Shown: positions 6,000 to 11,846 of the stretch, one piece after another
Layout: each line of letters begins with the position of its first letter
Position numbering within the stretch: the first letter of the stretch is position 1
Notes under the pieces: generated by a model
Seen by the model: only the letters and a program-made list of their open reading frames with translations
Databases searched by the model: none
Told to the model about the DNA's origin: nothing
Made by a program: the position numbers and the translations under genes
From: JAFDVL01 sp043719385
Lineage (GTDB): Bacteria > Acidobacteriota > Blastocatellia > RBC074
DNA: 11,846 bases
Reading direction: 5' to 3'
Assembly (NCBI GenBank): GCA_043719385.1
Contig: JAYSTY010000518.1
Location: forward strand, 1 to 11,846

Positions 6000-6109
6000 T
6001 GACCTGGCTTGGTACTCATAAACACGGGAATTCTGAGTCTCTTTGCAAAATGCAGCAGATAATTTTTCGCCCACTGCTCCTTTTCGATGCTGGCCTGGAG
6101 GGGCGATTT

Positions 6110-6118
6110 TGTTATTAT
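6110..6118 (+). promoter_or_regulatory. Candidate extended -10 promoter for the M50 protease gene (leaderless)
   Basis: TGT-TATTAT (6110-6118) is an extended -10 element with a 5/6 match in the hexamer. The start codon A at 6125 lies seven bases after the hexamer, where transcription would begin, so the mRNA may have no leader. No good -35 box lies upstream and no Shine-Dalgarno is placed correctly. A GGAGGGG at 6097-6103 is more than 20 bases from the ATG. Confidence 0.4.
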
Positions 6119-6124
6119 CCAGTT

Positions 6125-7273
6125 ATGCGCTTACAACCGTTTCAATTAGCCCGTATTTCCGGCATCCCGCTGATGGTGGATTACAGTTGGTTACTGGTCG
6201 CAGGGTTGCATTTCTGGCTGGTCGCGCGATTTTATCTGCCGCAACAGGTGGACGGAATCGGAGTCTGGGAGGCCATGATTTTTGCTGTCCTGATGACCGT
6301 GCTGATGTTCGGTTCAATCATCGTGCATGAATTAGCGCACGCCCTGGTCGCCAAACTCGAACATATCCGCACCGTCGAAATTCGCTTACATATTTTCGGT
6401 GGTTATGCGCGCCTGGCAATTGATCCCCAAACGGCGATGGCGGAATTGCGCATTGCGATTGCGGGGCCGGTAGCTTCGTTTTTGCTCGGCGTGATTTTTA
6501 TGCTTTGCCTGCTCGTCACGCAAGCCACTATCAGCGGACAACTGCGGTATCCGCTGCAGGCGATGTTTATGTATTTGTTTACAGGGAACGTCGCGCTGGC
6601 AATGTTCAATTTGATTCCGGGTTTGCCGCTGGATGGTGGTCGCGTGTTGCGCGCCTTTCTGTGGCATCGCAACAAAGACATCGTCGCGGCCACGCTCACC
6701 GCCAAACGATTAGGCGTGGCGCTGGCTTATATGCTTGCTTCTTATGGACTGTATCGCGCAATCTGGTGGCGTGATCCATTCACCGCAGTGTGGATGATTC
6801 TGATTGCATTTTTTCTCAAGAAATCCGCTGAAGAAGATTACCATTACCGCAAGTTGCAAGCCGAACAAAATCAGCCCGCCGGAGTCACCGACTTCGCGGC
6901 GGATGGCACAGTTGCAAAGGTGATGAGTCGTCCACCAATCAGTGTTTCGCCAGAAATGTTGATCAGTGATTTTATTGACCAGATTCTCGCCAAACATCGT
7001 TACACCAGTTATCCTGTCGCCAACGATGGGCGCTTGCACGGCATGCTCGTGCTGGAAAAAATGCGTGTGCTGCCCCAGGAAGTATGGGACAAAACAATCG
7101 TGCGCGAAGTGATGCAACCAATTGACGATTCCCTTTTCGTCCCGATGCGAGCTTCGCTTGAACATGCCACAAAGAAGCTGAAAGAATCGCCGTTACATCG
7201 TTTGGCGGTGATTGACGGTGATGGGTTTTTAGTTGGCTACCTTAGCCCCACAGATCTTGAACGGGCCGCTTAA
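6125..7273 (+). CDS. Site-2-protease-like M50 membrane metallopeptidase with CBS pair
   Basis: The protein is 382 residues from the ATG at 6125, where homology-like sequence begins (MRLQPFQLARISGIPLMVDY). An in-frame extension back to 5999 is antisense to the acylase relic and is not credible. Several membrane segments are visible (about 20-37, 50-68, 107-132, 145-165, 195-212 and 218-231). The zinc site is intact: H68, E69 and H72 in VHELAHAL, and D170 in NLIPGLPLDGGR (162-173), the second M50 motif. A cytoplasmic tail holds two CBS motifs, about 264-320 (VMSRPPISV) and 326-380 (VMQPIDDS to SPTDLERAA). This is the group 3 S2P layout (SpoIVFB/Rv-type plus CBS). Family members cleave transmembrane substrates, and the CBS pair may sense nucleotides. 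The substrate is unknown. murB starts three bases after its stop. Confidence 0.9.
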   Translation: MRLQPFQLARISGIPLMVDYSWLLVAGLHFWLVARFYLPQQVDGIGVWEAMIFAVLMTVLMFGSIIVHELAHALVAKLEHIRTVEIRLHIFGGYARLAIDPQTAMAELRIAIAGPVASFLLGVIFMLCLLVTQATISGQLRYPLQAMFMYLFTGNVALAMFNLIPGLPLDGGRVLRAFLWHRNKDIVAATLTAKRLGVALAYMLASYGLYRAIWWRDPFTAVWMILIAFFLKKSAEEDYHYRKLQAEQNQPAGVTDFAADGTVAKVMSRPPISVSPEMLISDFIDQILAKHRYTSYPVANDGRLHGMLVLEKMRVLPQEVWDKTIVREVMQPIDDSLFVPMRASLEHATKKLKESPLHRLAVIDGDGFLVGYLSPTDLERAA

Positions 7274-7276
7274 CTT

Positions 7277-8350
7277 ATGCTCAGTACGATCCGCGAAAAT
7301 GTCCGACTTGCACCTTACACAACGTTACGCATTGGCGGCATCGCGCGTTATTTTTCCGACGTTCACAACGAAGAGCAATTGCACGAAGCTCTGAATTTCG
7401 CGCAACTGCTGAAGCTGCCAATTTTTGTGCTGGGCGGTGGCAGTAATGTTTTGATTGCCGACATTGGTTTCTCAGGTCTGGTATTGCATCTCGCATTGAC
7501 AGGCATTTCGTTTCAAAAACCTAAAAAAGATGCGGCGCTGGTCATGGCGGCGGCGGGCGAAGACTGGGATGGTTTCGTAAAAAAATGCGTGGCGCGTGGC
7601 CTGACCGGAATTGAGTGCCTGAGCGGAATCCCAGGGTTGGTTGGTGGGACTCCTATTCAAAATGTTGGCGCTTATGGTCAGGAAGTAAGTCAGACAATTG
7701 TCGCGGTGCGCGTTTATGATCGCCAGCAAAAACGCATCACGGAAATGAACCATGAACAATGTCGGTTCAGTTATCGCGCCAGCATTTTCAATACGACAGA
7801 ACGGGATCGTTACATCGTCCTGGCAGTGACGTACAAACTAAAAACGCATGGCGAACCGGACTTGCATTACCCTGATCTGCAAAAATATTTTGCTGAGCGC
7901 AAGCAGCCACCGGAATTGCACGAAGTCCGCGAAGCCGTCCGTATTATTCGCGCCAGCAAAGGGATGCTGATTTCTGCCAATGACCTCGATTGCCAGAGCG
8001 CAGGCTCATTTTTCAAAAACCCAATGATCACGGCTGAGGAATTCACCCAATTGGAGGCTACGGCTAAAAACCTTAAGCTAATAACCGATAGTGACCGAGT
8101 TCCAAATTTTGCCGCGCCTGACGGTAAAGTCAAAGTGCCAGCGGCGTGGCTCATCGAACAGGCAGGATTTTATAAAGGGTATGGGCGCGGGCGCGTCGGC
8201 ATTTCATCAAAGCACACGCTGGCAATCATCAACCGCAGTAACGCAACAGCCAGCGAAGTCATGGAATTCGTCCAGCAAATACAAACTCAGGTACGCGAGA
8301 AATTTGGCATCGCGCTGGTGACAGAGCCTGTGTTGATTGGCTTCAATTAA
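7277..8350 (+). CDS. murB: UDP-N-acetylenolpyruvoylglucosamine reductase
   Basis: MurB reduces UDP-GlcNAc-enolpyruvate to UDP-MurNAc with NADPH and bound FAD, the second committed step of peptidoglycan synthesis, in the cytoplasm. The 357-residue length fits type I enzymes (about 340). Visible features are TTLRIGG (15-21), the FAD-binding GGGSNVL (53-59), GIECLSGIPGLVGGTPIQNVGAYGQE (111-136), and FSYRASIF (164-171) with the active-site arginine R167. SAGSFFKNP (241-249) carries the proton-donating serine S244, and E350 lies in VTEPV near the end. The Y-loop around FSYR supports type I. The gene follows the M50 protease by three bases and precedes ligA by 19 bases, suggesting one transcript. 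The start fits the family's N-terminus; no clear Shine-Dalgarno is present. Confidence 0.95.
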   Translation: MLSTIRENVRLAPYTTLRIGGIARYFSDVHNEEQLHEALNFAQLLKLPIFVLGGGSNVLIADIGFSGLVLHLALTGISFQKPKKDAALVMAAAGEDWDGFVKKCVARGLTGIECLSGIPGLVGGTPIQNVGAYGQEVSQTIVAVRVYDRQQKRITEMNHEQCRFSYRASIFNTTERDRYIVLAVTYKLKTHGEPDLHYPDLQKYFAERKQPPELHEVREAVRIIRASKGMLISANDLDCQSAGSFFKNPMITAEEFTQLEATAKNLKLITDSDRVPNFAAPDGKVKVPAAWLIEQAGFYKGYGRGRVGISSKHTLAIINRSNATASEVMEFVQQIQTQVREKFGIALVTEPVLIGFN

Positions 8351-8369
8351 ATCTTAATTTTTTCTCTCA

Positions 8370-10433
8370 ATGGAAAACAATTCAGTAGCAAATGAAATCC
8401 TCGAATTGTGCCGTCTCATTAACGATTACGATTATCGTTACTATGTGATGAATGCGCCGGTTGTGGCGGATGTCGAATACGATGCGTTAATGAAAAGGCT
8501 GCGTGATCTGGAAACTGAGCAGCCCGAACTCATCACGCCTGACAGCCCAACCCAGCGCGTTTCAGGCCAGCCCGCCGCAGGGTTTACCGAATACATCCAC
8601 AAACGCCCGATGCTGTCGCTTGATAACAGCTACAACATTGATGATTTGAAAGAATGGGCAAGGCGTTGTGAAAAACTGGCCGGTGGTCGAGCCTTTGATT
8701 ATGTCGCAGAACTCAAAATTGATGGGCTGAGCATTTCGTTGATTTATGAAAATGGCGTCTTAACCAATGGCGTCACACGCGGCGATGGCGTGCGTGGCGA
8801 AGCCGTCACCAATAACGTTCGCACCATTCGTTCGATTCCGTTGCGCATTAAGAATGAGCTGACAGCGAAACAAAATGAAATTGAAGTGCGCGGCGAAGTT
8901 TATTTGCCGCACGAATCGTTTCAGCAAATGAACCGCGAGCGATCTGAACAAAACCTGCCAACTTACGCCAATCCACGCAATGCGGCCTCGGGCACGATGC
9001 ACCAGCTTGATTCGCAGGTCGTGGCGGAGCGCAAACTTGATATTTTTTGTTATCAGCTTTTCTTTAATGGTGACGAAGCCTTTACCACGCATGAAGAGTC
9101 AATGCGCTGGATGGAGCAGGCTGGATTCAAAGTCAATGCACAGCGCCGCACCTGCAAAACGATTGATGATCTCATCGCCTTTTGCAACGAATGGGACACG
9201 AAGCGCGATGATTTGAATTACGAAACTGATGGCATCGTGATCAAAGTCAATCAAACTGCGGTGCGGGAAGAAATCGGCTGGACTTCCAAATCACCACGCT
9301 GGGCTATCGCTTATAAATTTCCCGCTCGCCAAATCTCGACCAAATTGATTGAGGTGATTTATCAGGTTGGTCGCACGGGCGCGATCACTCCGGTGGCTGT
9401 GTTTGAGCCAGTCCTATTGGCAGGCACAACCGTGGCTCGCGCCAGCCTGCATAATGCCGACGAAATGAAACGATTGGGAGTAATGCTGGGCGATTATGTC
9501 TTCATCGAAAAAAGTGGAGAAATCATTCCGCAAGTCGTCAAGGTCATCACCGAACGACGCACCGGCGAAGAAAAGGAAATCGTCTTTCCGACGCAATGTC
9601 CCGAATGTCAGACCGTACTCGTCAGGCCGGAAGATGAAGCTGTCACACGTTGCCCAAATCACGATTGCCCGGCCAAAGTACGCGAAAGAATAATTTATTT
9701 TTCGGCGCGCCGAGCTATGAGAATTGAGGGATTAGGCGAGGCTCTGGCGCAACAACTTACGGCAGCCAGAATTCAGGATGACAATCAACCAGCCCTGCCA
9801 CCGCTGATTCACGACGTAGCGGATTTATTCCACCTGCACGAAAAACGTGATGATCTGATTGCGCTGGAAAGAATGGGAACAAAATCAGCGGACAATTTGC
9901 TCGCTCAAATCGAAGCCAGTAAGCAGGCAGGTTTGGCGCGATTGCTGCACGGACTCGATATTCGGCACGTGGGCGAACGCACGGCGCAAATCCTGGCTGG
10001 TTATTTTGGCTCAATGGAAAAGCTCGCCGCCGCTTCAATCGAAGAGCTTGCCAATATTTTTGAAGTCGGCACTATCATGGCGGTAGCCATTCACGAATGG
10101 TTCGGGCAGGAAATTAATCAAAAATTACTGGCTCGACTCCAGACAGCAGGCGTCATGATGGAAGTTGTGCGGGCTGCGGGTGAGTCAGAGGTAGAGCGCG
10201 TTTTCGAGGGCAAACAATTCGTGCTAACCGGAACATTGCCAACACTTAAGCGTGATGATGCGAAAAATTTTATCGAAGCACGCGGCGGTCGCGTGAACTC
10301 CAGTGTCAGCAAAAAAACCGATTTTATCGTCGCAGGGGAGGAAGCAGGTTCAAAACTTGACCGCGCTATAGAATTAGGCCTGACAATTTTGGATGAAACC
10401 CAATTAATTGAACTTGGGCAAGCCACAAATTAG
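8370..10433 (+). CDS. ligA: NAD-dependent DNA ligase LigA
   Basis: LigA seals nicks in double-stranded DNA during replication and repair, using NAD+ to form a ligase-adenylate. The protein has 687 residues, close to the usual 670, with all domains in order. The Ia domain is at the N-terminus, with DYDYRYYVMNAPVVADVEYD at 19-38. The adenylation domain holds the nucleophile K116 in AELKIDG, followed by TRGDGVRGE (136-144), EVRGEVY (172-178) and DGIVIKVN (287-294). The OB domain spans about 320-400 (YQVGRTGAITPVA). A zinc finger carries C410, C413, C428 and C433. Helix-hairpin-helix repeats cover about 450-590 (IEGLGEALA, MGTKSADNL, IRHVGERTA). A BRCT domain spans about 608-685 (GKQFVLTGTLP, ARGGRVNSSVSKKTDFIVAGE). 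No Shine-Dalgarno is evident at the start. It appears complete and functional. Confidence 0.97.
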   Translation: MENNSVANEILELCRLINDYDYRYYVMNAPVVADVEYDALMKRLRDLETEQPELITPDSPTQRVSGQPAAGFTEYIHKRPMLSLDNSYNIDDLKEWARRCEKLAGGRAFDYVAELKIDGLSISLIYENGVLTNGVTRGDGVRGEAVTNNVRTIRSIPLRIKNELTAKQNEIEVRGEVYLPHESFQQMNRERSEQNLPTYANPRNAASGTMHQLDSQVVAERKLDIFCYQLFFNGDEAFTTHEESMRWMEQAGFKVNAQRRTCKTIDDLIAFCNEWDTKRDDLNYETDGIVIKVNQTAVREEIGWTSKSPRWAIAYKFPARQISTKLIEVIYQVGRTGAITPVAVFEPVLLAGTTVARASLHNADEMKRLGVMLGDYVFIEKSGEIIPQVVKVITERRTGEEKEIVFPTQCPECQTVLVRPEDEAVTRCPNHDCPAKVRERIIYFSARRAMRIEGLGEALAQQLTAARIQDDNQPALPPLIHDVADLFHLHEKRDDLIALERMGTKSADNLLAQIEASKQAGLARLLHGLDIRHVGERTAQILAGYFGSMEKLAAASIEELANIFEVGTIMAVAIHEWFGQEINQKLLARLQTAGVMMEVVRAAGESEVERVFEGKQFVLTGTLPTLKRDDAKNFIEARGGRVNSSVSKKTDFIVAGEEAGSKLDRAIELGLTILDETQLIELGQATN

Positions 10434-10514
10434 CCTGTTAAGTTTAAACATCAGCACAAAATCTTGCGGTTTAAAAAGTTTTTGAAATTTTAATAAAAAA
10501 AATCATTTCAGGGC

Positions 10515-10542
10515 TTGGCAATCCGTTTTCTTTTGTTATAAT
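10515..10542 (+). promoter_or_regulatory. Strong sigma-70-type promoter with extended -10 downstream of ligA
   Basis: A -35-like TTGGCA (10515-10520), a 16-base spacer and a perfect TATAAT (10537-10542) preceded by TG one base before it (an extended -10) form the best promoter in the window. The 60 bases upstream are very A/T-rich, including TTTTAATAAAAAAAA, like an UP element. Transcription would begin near 10549. There is no plus-strand gene downstream; the next gene lies on the other strand and converges. Confidence 0.7.
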
Positions 10543-10548
10543 GCTAAG

Positions 10549-10631
10549 CAACAAGCAGCGGTTAAAATACCCCAATGGCTGAGGACGCTGCTGAAATGGG
10601 CAGGACCTAACGGGCCTGCCCGCTCTATTTT
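10549..10631 (+). ncRNA. Candidate small structured RNA of about 80 nt between ligA and the DUF4139 gene
   Basis: A strong promoter at 10515-10542 is followed by about 80 bases ending in an intrinsic-terminator-like hairpin. Stem 1 pairs AGCAGCG (10554-10560) with CGCTGCT (10586-10592), seven perfect pairs enclosing a 25-base loop. Stem 2 is the terminator at 10598-10621. The loop's CCCA (10571-10574) is complementary to TGGG (10597-10600) at the foot of stem 2, so an alternative pairing is possible. I do not recognise an RNA family: it lacks the features of SRP RNA, 6S RNA, tmRNA, RNase P or the common riboswitches. A frame for 11 residues (ATG 10575 to TAA 10610, MAEDAAEMGRT) lies inside without a Shine-Dalgarno. 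Promoter and hairpins are seen; the RNA itself is inference. Confidence 0.5.
10598..10631 (+). terminator. Intrinsic-terminator-like hairpin between ligA and the DUF4139 gene
   Basis: GGGCAGG (10598-10604) pairs with CCTGCCC (10615-10621). After an A-G mismatch, CC/GG extends the stem to a TAAC loop. The sequence GCTCTATTTT follows, a moderate T-rich tail on the plus strand. On the minus strand the tail is poorer, but the hairpin may also help to end the DUF4139 transcript, which stops 20 bases away. Confidence 0.6.
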
Positions 10632-10650
10632 CAGGCACTTTTTATTTCCC

Positions 10651-11846
10651 TTAAAACTTCACCCGAACCCGATAAGTCAACACTGCTTCCCCATCTTTTG
10701 CGACTGGTACATTGAAACGCGCCGCAAAGGCCGCAGTTTTTTCCGCTGGAAAAGATGAGCTAATCATTTCCCATTCGCCACCAATTGGTTCGTTCACTAT
10801 TACATTGACGGCTTCTTCTTTGTGATTGCGGATGCGAATTTCGTAAGCATATTCAAAGGCACGACGCGAGATAGCTTTATAGTCTGTCTGTTTGCGCTCC
10901 GCCACAACATCAAACGCATCGCCGAGCTTGATCTTCACCTGCTCATCTTTCGGCGTGTGGTCAATATTATTTTCGCCGATAAATTGTTGTGCGCCGTCGC
11001 TGTCAGCTTTATAAACTCGCACGACTCCCGCCGGCAAAGGCTGTCCCAATTGATTCTCTTTACTGTTTTTGAATTCAACAAAGACGCCAACTTTTTCTTT
11101 GATCGGCTCGCCGGGATTGTTGTAGCCCTGATAATAATATTGCTGCCCATTGAGAACGAGTTCTTTTTTGACAGTGAAGTTTGCGGCTGAGAGTAAACTG
11201 ATTTGTTTCGTCTCATTATTCTTGACTGTGGTTGGACGCTGTAACGAATATAAGTGGTATTCAAAGAAAGCCTGCTCCTGAAACTGTGGCGGAGCGGCTG
11301 CGCTAGCCACCCCTGCACGCATTGATTTCATTTTGTCCATCTGCACCTGCTCTTGGACACGATTCACATCACCAGCTACAAGTTTCAGTTCTGCATTTTT
11401 GTAGGCAGTACCGCTGTTATTATTAATCGTAACCCAACCATTCAAATCAGCTTTCGTGTCGTCTTTATTGACTACGACCACGTAATCCGAGCGCCAGCCG
11501 ATACCACTGGTCAAATACGAAGCCTCGACTATGTGCGTGTCGGCACCAGTATTGTTGAGCGTCCAAACGAGCGTGGGTTTAGCGATCAAATCCTGTGGCA
11601 AAGTGTCAAAACGAATTTCAGAAATGTTACTGGGGTTAATTACGATCTGGCCGCCGATCTGCCAGACCTGACCGCTGTTATTCGAGAGCAATGTCGCCCG
11701 CGTCGGCGTGAGTTTCTCGCTATTATTTTCCAGCGTTTTCAGGACAAGGGTCAATTCCCTGCCCACATATTTATCCAGCAATTTGCCAGGATTTAATAAA
11801 TCGTATTCGTAGCTTTGCTCAACTACCGCCAGCGCATTTGGCGCGG
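10651..11846 (-). CDS. DUF4139 domain-containing protein, 5'-truncated by the window
   Basis: The minus-strand frame is open from the window edge to a TAA at 10651-10653, giving 397 visible residues. The N-terminus lies outside: translation enters in frame as APNALAVVEQSYEYDLLNPGK before the TTG at 11781. The visible part matches the DUF4139 pattern: NPGKLLDKYVGRE, PTLVWTLNNTGA, then the hallmark ASYLTSGIGWRSDYVVVV, GWVTINNNSGTAYKNAELKLVAG, and a C-terminal beta-rich part with YEIRIRNHKEEAVNVIVNEP that ends EAVLTYRVRVKF. Members are generally exported beta-sandwich proteins of unknown role, often with an N-terminal signal peptide and a coiled-coil DUF4140 part; those would be off the edge. 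The protein is rich in N, Q and K. It converges with ligA and the candidate small RNA. Confidence 0.85.
   Translation of the reverse strand, partial: APNALAVVEQSYEYDLLNPGKLLDKYVGRELTLVLKTLENNSEKLTPTRATLLSNNSGQVWQIGGQIVINPSNISEIRFDTLPQDLIAKPTLVWTLNNTGADTHIVEASYLTSGIGWRSDYVVVVNKDDTKADLNGWVTINNNSGTAYKNAELKLVAGDVNRVQEQVQMDKMKSMRAGVASAAAPPQFQEQAFFEYHLYSLQRPTTVKNNETKQISLLSAANFTVKKELVLNGQQYYYQGYNNPGEPIKEKVGVFVEFKNSKENQLGQPLPAGVVRVYKADSDGAQQFIGENNIDHTPKDEQVKIKLGDAFDVVAERKQTDYKAISRRAFEYAYEIRIRNHKEEAVNVIVNEPIGGEWEMISSSFPAEKTAAFAARFNVPVAKDGEAVLTYRVRVKF

Noticed and set aside
5999..6124. 42-residue N-terminal extension of the M50 protease
   Set aside because: It is antisense to the acylase-relic frame and has no family-like sequence; M50/CBS homology begins at the ATG at 6125.
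10549..10600. Resemblance of AAGCAGCGGTTAA to the SRP RNA apical loop
   Set aside because: The essential 5' part of that loop (GGUCCGGAAGG) and the long closing helix are missing; the AGCAGCG pairs with CGCTGCT instead.

Overview
The window looks like a chromosomal segment of a mid-GC, Gram-negative-type environmental bacterium, most plausibly Acidobacteriota (Blastocatellia-like). This placement is an inference from three things. There is a PEP-CTERM protein with a sorting tail starting VPEPATLLLLGTG. There are Gram-negative-style exported proteins. The gene mix includes a DUF4139 protein, a penicillin-acylase relic and a DUF695-RraB protein. No rRNA, tRNA, CRISPR array or intact transposase was seen.

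Left part (1-2013): the tail of a phosphohexomutase (phosphoglucosamine/phosphomannomutase type) is followed by a spacer with short direct and inverted repeats. Then come an exported M28 zinc peptidase (+) and a small cupin (-), which converge on a 96-bp inverted-repeat element. The cupin diverges from a short antitoxin-type gene (Xre/MbcA/ParS toxin-binding domain). That gene has a good promoter, a palindrome inside the promoter and a strong Shine-Dalgarno, but no toxin partner nearby.

Middle (2076-5709): three tightly packed genes, probably one transcript, encode an ABM-fold monooxygenase-like protein, a class I SAM methyltransferase and a PhyH-type Fe(II)/2-oxoglutarate dioxygenase. A 250-bp leader then precedes a secreted PEP-CTERM protein with a clear terminator. 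Next is a two-domain DUF695-RraB protein.

Right part (5710-11846): a broken N-terminal remnant of a penicillin acylase lies on the minus strand. It is followed by a compact plus-strand run of a site-2-protease-like M50 membrane peptidase with CBS domains, MurB (peptidoglycan precursor synthesis) and LigA (NAD-dependent DNA ligase). Between ligA and a converging, 5'-truncated DUF4139 gene is a short transcription unit that encodes no recognisable protein. It has an A/T-rich upstream stretch, a -35, an extended -10, a 7-bp stem and an intrinsic-terminator-like hairpin, and I read it as a candidate small RNA of about 80 nt.

The most interesting items are this candidate small RNA, the repeat element that supplies the last codons of the cupin gene, the orphan antitoxin, and the three-gene enzyme cassette. 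All functional statements come from motif recognition by eye; no database search was run.
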